Below, piece after piece: positions 1 through 8,189 of a DNA stretch of 64,000 nucleotides. The DNA lies in the NCBI RefSeq assembly GCF_905207245.1, contig NZ_CAJLKP010000014.1, positions 1 to 64,000 of the forward strand, written 5' to 3'. The position numbers and the translations under genes are program-made. The notes below the pieces were generated by a model. The model saw nothing but the letters and a program-made list of their open reading frames with translations. It was not told the DNA's origin and ran no database searches. Position 1 is the first letter of the stretch, and each line of letters starts with the position of its first letter. This DNA is from an uncultured Bacteroides sp. Its GTDB lineage: Bacteria > Bacteroidota > Bacteroidia > Bacteroidales > Bacteroidaceae.

Positions 1-658
1 TAGCCGAGGCATCTTTCAGCACAGTGATGTTTTCGATATCTTCAGGGTCAATGTCCGCCATGGAACGTTCCACGCCATCCACCTGAATCAACGGAGCGGA
101 ATCCGCCCAAGTACCCTGACCACGTACGAAAATCGTGGCAGCATCCGAACCCGGCTCACCCGAATACTGTACGGTAGTCACACCGGAAAGCTGACCCGCC
201 AACACATTGTTCACGGAAGATATCGGCGTACGAACCAAATCATCCGATTTCACACTCGAAAGCGCACCGGTCACCGTCACTTTCTTTTGTACGCCATAGG
301 CCACTACTTCCACTTCGGCGAGCATTTCGGAATCTTCCGATAAAATGATTTTCATATTCCCGGCAGTCGCTTTCAACACCTTGGTCTTATAACCGATGTA
401 TGAAATCTTAATGTTAGTACCCACCGGGACATCCAATTTGAAATTCCCATCAAGATCAGTAATCACTCCAACCTTGCCGTCTTCCGACAAGACATTAGCT
501 CCAATGATAGTTTCTCCATTACCATCTACCACAACGCCTTGAATACCCCTCTGCTGTGCATAGAGATTCACGGAAAGCACCGATAGCAATGTAATGAAGA
601 AGAATTGCCTGAACTCATGCAGACAACCAAACAGATTGTTTTTTCTTCTGTTTTTCAT
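1..658 (-). CDS. SusC/RagA-family TonB-dependent outer-membrane porin, N-terminal part
   Basis: The gene runs leftward off the window, so only about 219 codons are visible. I translated it from the ATG at 658. It begins with a signal peptide ending near LYAQ. A carboxypeptidase-regulatory-like beta domain follows, with IQGVVVDGNGETIIGANV and SYIGYKT. The TonB plug begins after that, with LSSVKSDDL, VLAGQLSGV, FVRGQGTW, IQVDGVERSM and ITVLKDASA. This order is diagnostic of SusC-like proteins, which import oligosaccharides across the outer membrane with a SusD lipoprotein, here presumably to the left outside the window. It lies downstream of the esterase and deacetylase genes on the same strand, with a 421-nt gap that probably holds its own promoter. 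The family is certain; the substrate is inferred only from the neighbours. Confidence 0.93.
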   Translation of the reverse strand, partial: MKNRRKNNLFGCLHEFRQFFFITLLSVLSVNLYAQQRGIQGVVVDGNGETIIGANVLSEDGKVGVITDLDGNFKLDVPVGTNIKISYIGYKTKVLKATAGNMKIILSEDSEMLAEVEVVAYGVQKKVTVTGALSSVKSDDLVRTPISSVNNVLAGQLSGVTTVQYSGEPGSDAATIFVRGQGTWADSAPLIQVDGVERSMADIDPEDIENITVLKDASA

Positions 659-1079
659 GCATTCTTTTTTTTAAGTTAACATTACAGTTCTAATTCTCAA
701 TTTATTTCTGATAAATCAAAAGTGTTACTTGAAACACATTGCAAATGTAACCACATAGGATATGCGATTGAATGTAAAATTGTACGAAAGCATGTAAAAA
801 CAGACACACGACTAAAAAGACATCCTATCCATCATTCTCCGGTACTATTCTCCATTCTTTTACATGATTTTCCATGAAAGACAAACCCTTAAAACAGGCC
901 TTCCGAAGAACGATAATTAAAAATTAACTTATGTACAATAACCATCCTTTTCCAAGGCTACACCCTTTTGCGCAGATGGCTACACTATTATCAGCTATTA
1001 CTAAACTATTTTTCTCCAGTTGGGAAAAAAGATCTTTTCAGTTAGAAAAATAAAACACCCATTATACCATTTCTATTTT
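659..1079. other. Intergenic region upstream of the susC-like gene
   Basis: This 421-nt gap is AT-rich and contains no convincing gene. On the minus strand, 749-742 reads TACATTTG, matching the Bacteroides -7 consensus TAnnTTTG, but no clear TTG lies 19-20 nt upstream, so the promoter call is weak. The region 900-1075 shows nothing else I can name. Confidence 0.4.
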
Positions 1080-2531
1080 TCACCTTCCTGACAAAGAAAC
1101 CCTTGAAAAAGGAATCGCAGGCAAACCTTCCGAATTTACAAGATTTGGCATTGCCGTTTCATGCCAACCGAAACGCACCTGTACCGGTTGCACGATCTCA
1201 GGATGATAAACGACTACTTTATTCCGTCCTCTTATATCTGCCAACGCCGGGCGGAACACTCCATCCTTTCCTGCAATCTCAAACCAGTCCAAGCGACCTT
1301 TATTGTTTGTTTTCAGCCCATCAGCAACATGCCCGAAAGATACGACTATGGAATCAGCCACAACTTCCGCCTTATCGGCACAAGGACCCGACCAAACCAC
1401 TTCCGCCAAGCCATAATCTTTAGCTAAAGCTACACGTGCCAGACGCTCTCCTACTTTCCATTTATAAGAAGGATGAATATCCCTCAGCTTATCTACAAGA
1501 TCCGATACCACAACAAAATCAGTATTCGGAATCATGCTCCTCGCCTTTATCTGCTGCTGATGAAATATCGGTAGCTCTTCGGCAGTAACCGGTGGCCTAT
1601 CCTTAGACATCCTATTAGAATAGAGATGCGGAGCCAATAATACAGAATAGAACGGTGCACCCGGAACATTAAAAGACTTCCTCCAACTATCTACCAATAC
1701 CTGATACTTTTCAGCATATTGCCTGTCACGTATCATGCAATTACTCTCTCCCTGATACCAAAGACAGCCTTTAATGGCAAACGGAGCTAAAGGATGAATC
1801 ATTGTTTCATACCGCTCTCCCGGAATCATGCCATCCATTTTACCTTCACCTTCTTTAAGTTGCGAACCGAAAACCGGAGAATGTTCATACGCTTCCTTCG
1901 ATGTCCAAGTCTCTATGCGCGATCCATTTACGGCAGCTGTTATAATACCTACGGGTACATCAAGCTGTTCCTGAAGGGCTTTTCCGAAAAAGTAACCAAC
2001 TGCTGAAACTTCTGCAAGACTTTCCCCGTCTGCCACCTTCCACGATACCGGTTTATTGTCGCGCCTGACCACAAAGACACGAATCATCTCATTAGTCGGT
2101 TTCCGGAGCTCCAAAGCAGCCAGATTCTCTCCTTTTGCCGGAAGGGCATAATTATCCGGTAGTTTCATCTTATATACCATATTCGATTGTCCGGAACATA
2201 ACCAAACTTCACCTACAACAATATTATCATAAACAATACTTGTTCTTTTCCCTTTTATCGACATTTGCTGAGGATTCTTATTGGCAGCCATCGGCTTCAA
2301 CTCAGCCATCCAGCGTCCTGAAGCATTTGCACGTACTTTCACCCGCTGTTTACCGAAAGAAATTAAAATAGCCTCATTAGGTTCGGCCGTTCCCCATACA
2401 GGAATCTTCTGTCCCTGCTGCAAGACCATGTTTGATGAAAGCACTTGGGGTGTCGACAACTGCGCATGTGCAATCATATTGGAAAGCAACACTCCGAGAA
2501 TACACAATAAAGTCCGTAAAATCAATTTCAT
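1080..2531 (-). CDS. Secreted sialate O-acetylesterase-like SGNH esterase (SASA family)
   Basis: This SGNH/GDSL-type esterase probably removes O-acetyl groups from sugars in the periplasm or on the cell surface. It has a signal peptide (about 1-25, ending AHAQ) and an N-terminal beta domain. Block I is EVWLCSGQSNM, with the nucleophile Ser near residue 116, and block III is CLWYQGESN. Further in, DIHPSYKWKVGERLA supplies the expected catalytic His. I start it at the ATG at 2531 because the five extra upstream codons would need a TTG start. The length (about 483 aa) is normal for the sialate O-acetylesterase group. It is followed leftward by the susC-like gene and preceded by a second esterase. 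In a locus with a GH28 enzyme, an acetylated pectic substrate is as likely as sialic acid. Confidence 0.88.
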   Translation of the reverse strand: MKLILRTLLCILGVLLSNMIAHAQLSTPQVLSSNMVLQQGQKIPVWGTAEPNEAILISFGKQRVKVRANASGRWMAELKPMAANKNPQQMSIKGKRTSIVYDNIVVGEVWLCSGQSNMVYKMKLPDNYALPAKGENLAALELRKPTNEMIRVFVVRRDNKPVSWKVADGESLAEVSAVGYFFGKALQEQLDVPVGIITAAVNGSRIETWTSKEAYEHSPVFGSQLKEGEGKMDGMIPGERYETMIHPLAPFAIKGCLWYQGESNCMIRDRQYAEKYQVLVDSWRKSFNVPGAPFYSVLLAPHLYSNRMSKDRPPVTAEELPIFHQQQIKARSMIPNTDFVVVSDLVDKLRDIHPSYKWKVGERLARVALAKDYGLAEVVWSGPCADKAEVVADSIVVSFGHVADGLKTNNKGRLDWFEIAGKDGVFRPALADIRGRNKVVVYHPEIVQPVQVRFGWHETAMPNLVNSEGLPAIPFSRVSLSGR

Positions 2532-2571
2532 ACCCACTAATTTCAATTATCAATACGTTTCCGGAATTCCT

Positions 2572-3465
2572 TTAAAACATTATTTCAGCCAAACGCTTAT
2601 ACATTTCCTTACCCAAATGCTCTGCCGATTTCTTATTAAAATGAAGTCGGTCATTCAACAGCTCCGCATCAGACATATCTATCAAATAGGCATTTGAATC
2701 TTCCTCTGCCAAGCGGCGCATACCTGCTTCCACCTCACTGCTATAAGATTTATTACTTCTGGCAACTGTGCCGAATATAAAGGGAAGTTTCGAATAATCC
2801 TTGCCTGTTTTCTGACTTAAATGTGTGCGCACATAAGTAACTACAGCCTTCAAATTATCATAATAATCTTTTCCCTTACGCTGATCACTCTCTCCCTGAT
2901 GCCAAAGAAAAGCATCTATGTTATACCCTTCTTCCAACTTCGAAAGAGTTTGCTCAATACAAATATCTATTTCCTGAATAAATGACAATAACAGCGATCT
3001 TCCTCCCTTAGATGTCGATTCTGTTTGAGATAGCCATTCAGGATTTGCCGACCAATATCTTCCTTTTGCAGAATCATAATCAGGAGCAATAGAAGTTCCA
3101 CCAACTGCCCATTTAATCACATAAAATTTATCTTTTAATAACTGTTCCAGCCAATAATAAGTCACAGCATCATAGGCCCACAAGTTATTTCGCTCACTTC
3201 GCGCAGCCCGAGGCCAAAAAGGAATGAATTTTCCGTCCGGATCATTCTGTGCAATCCGGCAATAAGAATATGCCCCTTCGGAATACTCTACAGTATCTTT
3301 TGCCAATGCTTTAATATAATCTGGTAAGTCCTTATTTGAGGTCCGTCCGTCAGTATTCGACTGACCTGCTGCAATAATTACATGAACCGATTTGGAAGCA
3401 GCTACATGACAACTACTTACAACAAGAATAAACAACAAAATAGAATACATCATCACTTTTTTCAT
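2572..3465 (-). CDS. SASA-domain carbohydrate esterase, probable lipoprotein
   Basis: This is a second, shorter SGNH esterase of the SASA (sialate O-acetylesterase-like) superfamily. The nucleophile block is VIIAAGQSNTDGR (about residues 28-42) and the third block is FLWHQGESDQRKG. A late DRLHFNKKS provides the expected Asp/His pair. The N-terminus is hydrophobic and ends VVSSC, a plausible lipobox, so it may be membrane-anchored. It lies 40 nt upstream of the larger esterase and 72 nt downstream of the deacetylase, on the same strand, consistent with one transcript from the promoter near 4613-4643. Two different SASA enzymes side by side suggest a substrate with several acyl positions. The exact ester removed cannot be read from sequence. 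Confidence 0.85.
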   Translation of the reverse strand: MKKVMMYSILLFILVVSSCHVAASKSVHVIIAAGQSNTDGRTSNKDLPDYIKALAKDTVEYSEGAYSYCRIAQNDPDGKFIPFWPRAARSERNNLWAYDAVTYYWLEQLLKDKFYVIKWAVGGTSIAPDYDSAKGRYWSANPEWLSQTESTSKGGRSLLLSFIQEIDICIEQTLSKLEEGYNIDAFLWHQGESDQRKGKDYYDNLKAVVTYVRTHLSQKTGKDYSKLPFIFGTVARSNKSYSSEVEAGMRRLAEEDSNAYLIDMSDAELLNDRLHFNKKSAEHLGKEMYKRLAEIMF

Positions 3466-3537
3466 AAGACTTTCATTTTTAGTTTTATGTCTACTGATTC
3501 TTACATATCATAACAGACATGTTCTTTATGATTTTAC

Positions 3538-4578
3538 TTATTTAAGATTTACTTCTATCACACCTCCATAAGGATTAAAGTCAAAAACTGCTTTATCTGT
3601 ATGAAGTTGCACAGGCAGTTTCTTCCCGTCTTGTCTGACGGAAATCTTTTTTATCTGCTTTCCTTTAATAACCAGCGTCAACGGTTCTATAAATAACTCC
3701 TTATCCAAAGTCAATTCCGGAGTTATTCTTAAATGATTTTTTTCGCATACAATATCCAACTGAGCCGCTCCCTTTTCTTCAACATAAGCTGCCACTTCAC
3801 AGAATGTCCCAACCCAAATTTTATCCTCCTTTGCTTTTACTTGATCCAAATGATCCCAAAAGCGTTGTGGATTACGAAAAGCATCATAACCATAGGTCAG
3901 GCCATGCGTCATCCCTACCCCCCAATCATTAGTTTCTATTAAAGTATTTACCCAGGCTTCCAGATTCTGAGGAGTAGATTTACTACCGATAGAACGTTGT
4001 TTGGTCCTTGTACCTACCCGATTCTGAACTGCAATCCTCTTAGCCTCTTCTTTCTTATTGTTATTAGGATACACAAAAGTACGGGGCACGACTCCTGTAT
4101 TGGCAAAGATGGCACTATCGTTCTTATAAATATCTTCTCTGATTTCCTCTAACGGGAATCGCGCAAAATTCTTATGTTTCCAACCATGATTTGAGATCTC
4201 ATGTCCTCTGTCCGATAAGTCTTTCACTTGCGACCAGCTCATCCTCGTGGTATCAGTAATTAGTCCACTATCACTATTAATCTTAGAACCATTAATAGCA
4301 AATGTCCCCCGGAATCCCCTTTTCTCAAACTGAGGAGCAACTAACGAATATTGTTCTGCCAAGCCGTCATCGAATGTATAACTAATAGCGCAAGCCTTAT
4401 CACCTTTATACGGAGCAATAGCCAAAGTATAGTGTTTCTTTAAAGCAGTCTGGACAACAAGAGTGTCCTGTCCACTCATATGGTAATGAATTCTCCCCTT
4501 CTTTGTGAAAGTTATCTGTTTGGCATTTACCGATATCCCAATACCCAGTACAATCAAAATCACGAATAGCTGTCTCAT
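3538..4578 (-). CDS. Secreted polysaccharide deacetylase (CE4/NodB-like)
   Basis: This NodB-fold deacetylase removes N- or O-acetyl groups from a polysaccharide using a bound metal. It has a signal peptide (1-19, ending SVNA). NodB motif 1 is SYTFDDGL with D70/D71, and motif 2 is HEISNHGWKH with metal ligands H131 and H135. TFVYPNN resembles motif 3, and MTHGLTYG near residue 225 resembles the later active-site block. The C-terminal 90 residues form a small beta domain of unknown role. It is the first gene of the leftward esterase cluster, directly behind a good promoter, and is probably co-transcribed with the two SASA esterases. The NodB fold is sure; whether it acts on pectin, chitin-like or host glycans is inference. 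Confidence 0.87.
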   Translation of the reverse strand: MRQLFVILIVLGIGISVNAKQITFTKKGRIHYHMSGQDTLVVQTALKKHYTLAIAPYKGDKACAISYTFDDGLAEQYSLVAPQFEKRGFRGTFAINGSKINSDSGLITDTTRMSWSQVKDLSDRGHEISNHGWKHKNFARFPLEEIREDIYKNDSAIFANTGVVPRTFVYPNNNKKEEAKRIAVQNRVGTRTKQRSIGSKSTPQNLEAWVNTLIETNDWGVGMTHGLTYGYDAFRNPQRFWDHLDQVKAKEDKIWVGTFCEVAAYVEEKGAAQLDIVCEKNHLRITPELTLDKELFIEPLTLVIKGKQIKKISVRQDGKKLPVQLHTDKAVFDFNPYGGVIEVNLK

Positions 4579-4612
4579 ATCCTCTATTTTTCAATAATAT
4601 TAAAATGTATCG

Positions 4613-4643
4613 CAAACTTAGCACCGTATAAGAAAAGAGGCAA
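4613..4643 (-). promoter_or_regulatory. Bacteroides-type promoter for the deacetylase/esterase operon
   Basis: On the minus strand, TTG at 4643-4641 is followed after exactly 20 nt by TAAGTTTG (4620-4613). This fits the Bacteroides sigma-ABfr consensus (-33 TTG, -7 TAnnTTTG). Transcription would start near 4606, about 28 nt before the deacetylase ATG. Confidence 0.65.
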
Positions 4644-4717
4644 TGTAAAAACAGACAAAAACATAGAAAATCGTGTTTTTCATCAAATTCCAGTACTCCT
4701 AACCTCTATTGAAACAC

Positions 4718-4788
4718 ACTTGCTCCGTACCAACACCGTACTTTCTCCGTGCAGAGGTACCTCTGAGTGGAGAATGTACGGAGCAAGT
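4718..4788. repeat. Intergenic inverted repeat with nested palindrome
   Basis: A perfect 13-bp inverted repeat, ACTTGCTCCGTAC (4718-4730) against GTACGGAGCAAGT (4776-4788), encloses a separate perfect 14-bp palindrome, CAGAGGTACCTCTG (4752-4765). The centres of the two differ by about 5 bp. It sits between the divergent deacetylase and GH28 genes. No T-tract follows, so it is not a simple terminator. It could be an operator for a PUL regulator or a mobile palindromic repeat. Confidence 0.6.
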
Positions 4789-4965
4789 ACGGTTCGGATA
4801 CGGTTCAGGTATGGGCAGGGTAGGAATACCGTACAAAAACAAATATTACATGCATCTGTACATACCTCTATATAATAAATGGTGCAAATGCCCTACTTTA
4901 GCGGTGATTTTTTCAATAGAATTCATAGAGATCAGATGACAATTAATAATCAATACTTTAATTAT

Positions 4966-6486
4966 ATGAAAAGAAGATATACCTTTTCCCTGCTCTTGTC
5001 AGGAGCACTTCTTTTGTCGTGTGCACAACCTCGACTGGATACTAATAACTTTGAATGGGGAGCAATCCCTCAACAACCGGACTTCTCTTGGACAGAGAAT
5101 GTAGGTAGCCGGCAATTACCGGATAGTAGTACAGTGGTATCCGCTAACTCTTTCGGTGCTGTTGCCGATAGTACGGTTCTTAGTACAGATGCCATTCAAA
5201 AAGCAATAGACAGTTGCGCACTCTCCGGGGGAGGAACCGTTACGCTGCAACCGGGCTATTATCTGACAGGAGCACTTTTTGTCAAAAGCGGAGTTAATCT
5301 GCAAATAAGTAAAGGTGTAACCCTAATAGCCTGTCCTGATATCCATTGTTATCCGGAATTCCGCTCGCGCATTGCAGGCATTGAAATGGTATGGCCCGCA
5401 GCAGTAATCAACATCATCGGTGAAGAGAACGCATCTGTCAGTGGTGAAGGGACTCTAGATTGCCGAGGAAAAGTATTCTGGGATAAATACTGGGCTATGC
5501 GAAAAGAATATGAAGCCAAAGGTTTACGTTGGATTGTGGATTACGACTGCAAACGTGTCCGGGGAATTCTTGTTGAACGCAGTTCGGATATTACATTAAG
5601 CAATTTCACACTAATGCGTACAGGATTTTGGGGATGCCAGATTCTATATTCCGATCATTGCACCGTTGATGGTCTAAATATAGACAACAATATCGGCGGA
5701 CACGGTCCCAGCACAGACGGCATCGACATTGATTCTTCAACTAATATCCTGATAGAAAACTGCATCATAGACTGCAACGATGATATTATCTGCCTTAAAG
5801 CAGGCAGGGATGCTGACGGATTGCGGGTAAATCGTCCTACGGAAAATGTACTGATACGTAATTGCACAGCTCACAAAGGAGCAGGGCTTATAACCTGCGG
5901 AAGCGAAACTTCCGGCAGCATACGAAACGTACTAGCTTATGACCTCAAAGCCATCGGCACATCAGTGGTATTTTTGCTCAAAAGCGCCATGACGCGCGGT
6001 GGAACTGTAGAGAACATCTACGTGACGCGTGTAGAAGCGGAAAATGTCCGCCGGGTTTTCGGTGCCGACCCCAATTGGAACCCGAAATACAGTTATAGCA
6101 CATTGCCCGAAACTTATAAGGACAAAGAGATTCCTGAACACTGGGAGGTTATGCTAACCCCGGTAACCCCTACCGAGAAAGGATATCCTCATTTCCGGAA
6201 TATATATTTATCGCAGGTGAAAGCCAACAATATACAGGAATTCGTTTCCGCTTCCGGTACAAGCGATTCACTGCGTCTAGAGAATTTTTATCTTCATGAC
6301 ATTGAAGCACAAGCACAAAAAGCAGGAACAGTTTGTTTCACACGAAATTTCAATATGACAGAAGTAAAACTCGATATTCCTGATGCCCAACCGATAAAGC
6401 AGAAAGAAAATGAGCAAAGTAATATTCGGGTAGAATATGTGAAACAGCCCCATGAGCAGCTCGCAGCCGAAGATTCAAAGCATTAG
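4966..6486 (+). CDS. GH28-family polygalacturonase-like lipoprotein
   Basis: This right-handed beta-helix glycosidase of family GH28 cleaves pectic galacturonan or rhamnogalacturonan backbones. I place the start at the ATG at 4966, which puts a lipoprotein signal (MKRRYTFSLLLSGALLLSC) first. The longer frame from 4879 would bury that signal. The usual opening SFGAVADSTVLSTDAIQKAI is present. The catalytic blocks are STDGIDIDSSTN, CNDDIICLKAG (the conserved DD), GAGLITCGSETSG and KSAMTRGG. The strict GHG of classical members is altered to CGSE, common in Bacteroidetes exo-type enzymes. It is divergent from the esterase cluster and followed 124 nt later by a small lipoprotein. The family is confident; the exact linkage is unknown. 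Confidence 0.9.
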   Translation: MKRRYTFSLLLSGALLLSCAQPRLDTNNFEWGAIPQQPDFSWTENVGSRQLPDSSTVVSANSFGAVADSTVLSTDAIQKAIDSCALSGGGTVTLQPGYYLTGALFVKSGVNLQISKGVTLIACPDIHCYPEFRSRIAGIEMVWPAAVINIIGEENASVSGEGTLDCRGKVFWDKYWAMRKEYEAKGLRWIVDYDCKRVRGILVERSSDITLSNFTLMRTGFWGCQILYSDHCTVDGLNIDNNIGGHGPSTDGIDIDSSTNILIENCIIDCNDDIICLKAGRDADGLRVNRPTENVLIRNCTAHKGAGLITCGSETSGSIRNVLAYDLKAIGTSVVFLLKSAMTRGGTVENIYVTRVEAENVRRVFGADPNWNPKYSYSTLPETYKDKEIPEHWEVMLTPVTPTEKGYPHFRNIYLSQVKANNIQEFVSASGTSDSLRLENFYLHDIEAQAQKAGTVCFTRNFNMTEVKLDIPDAQPIKQKENEQSNIRVEYVKQPHEQLAAEDSKH

Positions 6487-6610
6487 CATAGCGCATTGAC
6501 AGTTGTCTCATACTTTTAACAGATTTTAGTTGCCTGCCTTATAGGGAGTTCATTCTTAGTTCCTGTCTTTAATCATGAACTATATTAAACTAAACTAAAA
6601 TTAAAACAGT

Positions 6611-7030
6611 ATGAAACAACTTTGTAAGCAAATGGCAGGAGCTGTAGGCATCCTCTTCATCCTCGCCGCATGTGGCAACGACAATTCTAATTATCCTCAA
6701 GAGTATGTAGGTTTTGACAAAGCTACCAAAAACTATTCGTTCGACAAGGCGAAAGACATGGAAGAGTTTGACGTAAAGATTATCGCAGCAGAAAAGAAAA
6801 ACAAGGATAGAGAAGTTCTCGTCAACGGAGTAGGCATGCCGGGACAAGGAACTGTGTTTAGCATCGAAGATAAGAAGGTTATCATCCCTGCAAAGAAAAA
6901 GTCAGCCAATCTACGCGTGAAAATCTTTCCCAAAAGAATCAGTGGTAAGACGGAGTTCCGTATTGTCTGTACCCCACAGGATAAAGAGGCAAAAAGGACA
7001 CAGATTACTGTTCACTTGGAACCCAAGTAA
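6611..7030 (+). CDS. Small lipoprotein of unknown function
   Basis: This is a 139-residue lipoprotein. The N-terminal hydrophobic stretch ends LAACGN, a good lipobox. The remainder reads as a beta-rich, Lys-rich domain (VDFDK-like strands, VNGVGMPGQGTVF, TQITVHLEPK), reminiscent of the small beta-sandwich modules in PUL surface proteins, but I cannot name the family. It follows the GH28 gene on the same strand and could be its operon partner. Confidence 0.75.
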   Translation: MKQLCKQMAGAVGILFILAACGNDNSNYPQEYVGFDKATKNYSFDKAKDMEEFDVKIIAAEKKNKDREVLVNGVGMPGQGTVFSIEDKKVIIPAKKKSANLRVKIFPKRISGKTEFRIVCTPQDKEAKRTQITVHLEPK

Positions 7031-7100
7031 CCCTTACCCATTTATGATGGGTAGGCGCAAAGATTCAAAGATTCATAGCTGTGCAGAAGAGAAGGAAACA

Positions 7101-7183
7101 AGGTAACGAGTTGACAAGGAGACAAGGGGCTGCGCAATGTTTCTACGCCGCAGGAAGCTTGTCCCCTCGTCAACTAGTAACCT
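7101..7183. repeat. Long imperfect intergenic hairpin
   Basis: The 303-nt gap 7031-7333 has no gene. Its main feature is an imperfect inverted repeat: 7101-7126 (AGGTAACGAGTTGACAAGG...) pairs with 7158-7183 (CTTGTCCCCTCGTCAACTAG...) with about 4 mismatches over 26 bp. Short words built from GAC/AAGG recur within the arms. It may serve as a transcript end for the gene to the left, but it has no T-tract. I see no other signal upstream of the FecR gene. Confidence 0.55.
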
Positions 7184-7333
7184 CGTCAACTGATTCATAA
7201 CCGCTCAGAAAGGAACCAATTCCGCCAGCAGATAGAAAGAATGAGCAAATAATGCTATTTTTCAAATAAAAGAAGAATTGGCGTAGGGAGTTTTTCCAGT
7301 TGACCTGTCTTTATAGGAAAGAGAAAGAAAAAC

Positions 7334-8188
7334 ATGGAACAAGAATTTGAAAAAATACTCGATAAACTCGTTGCCTCCACCCGCTCACCGAGAGGAAGCT
7401 TCTCGAAGAACAACAGCTGGAAACTCCTTGAAAAACGGTTACCACGTCTGCAACGCCGCATTCTTTCATTGCGCACAATGGCCGTGCTTTGCGTACTGGG
7501 CTGGTGGGCATACTATATGTTCGCCCCGGTACCATTGCAAACTGTATCCACACTGGCAGAAACTCGTAGTATCATACTACCCGACCAAACAGAAATTATG
7601 CTGAACCGCTACTCTTCCCTCACTTATCCCGAACGATTCAGAGGAAAAGACAGGAAAGTAAAACTACAAGGTGAAGCATACTTCGAAGTCAGCAAAGACG
7701 CCGCACACCCTTTCAAAGTGGAAGCCGGAGCAATCATGGTACAAGTTTTGGGCACGCACTTCAACATTGATGCCTATCCGGAAGATACCCAAGTAAAGGC
7801 TACACTACTCGAAGGCTCCGTTGCCGTCAGCCTTATTGGAAAAGCAGAAGAACGACTGATTCTTTCACCCAACGAAAGCGCTGTTTATAATAAGGATAAG
7901 AAAAGTCTGACACTGCATCCTGAGAAAAATGCAGCCCAAGAAATCGCTTGGCGAAACGGAACACTGCTCTTTAAGAGCACGCCTTTACAGGAAATCGTGC
8001 GGGAACTATCCAACGCATTTCACACAGATATCCGTATTGAAAGCACTGACTTAGAAAATTATCGCATGACGGCTACTTTCTCTGACGATGAAACACTGGA
8101 AGAAATTCTCTCCCTGCTTTGCCGCAACCAAAAGTTTGAATACACAAAAACTAATGACAATATAACAATCACACAAAAATTAAACTAG
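7334..8188 (+). CDS. FecR-family anti-sigma factor
   Basis: This single-pass inner-membrane regulator couples a TonB receptor to an ECF sigma factor. The short cytoplasmic segment (about 1-45) is followed by a membrane helix near 48-65 (TMAVLCVLGWWAYYMF). The FecR domain starts at about 80, with LPDQTEIMLNRYSSLTYP, GEAYFEVSKDAAHPFKV and VLGTHFNIDAY. A C-terminal DUF4974-like segment follows, with LQEIVRELSNAFHTDIRI. The TonB receptor gene starts 1 nt after its stop, so the two are translationally linked. No ECF sigma gene lies directly upstream, which is the usual Bacteroides arrangement; the partner must be elsewhere. The 5' control region shows no clear promoter. Confidence 0.9.
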   Translation: MEQEFEKILDKLVASTRSPRGSFSKNNSWKLLEKRLPRLQRRILSLRTMAVLCVLGWWAYYMFAPVPLQTVSTLAETRSIILPDQTEIMLNRYSSLTYPERFRGKDRKVKLQGEAYFEVSKDAAHPFKVEAGAIMVQVLGTHFNIDAYPEDTQVKATLLEGSVAVSLIGKAEERLILSPNESAVYNKDKKSLTLHPEKNAAQEIAWRNGTLLFKSTPLQEIVRELSNAFHTDIRIESTDLENYRMTATFSDDETLEEILSLLCRNQKFEYTKTNDNITITQKLN

Positions 8189-8189
8189 A

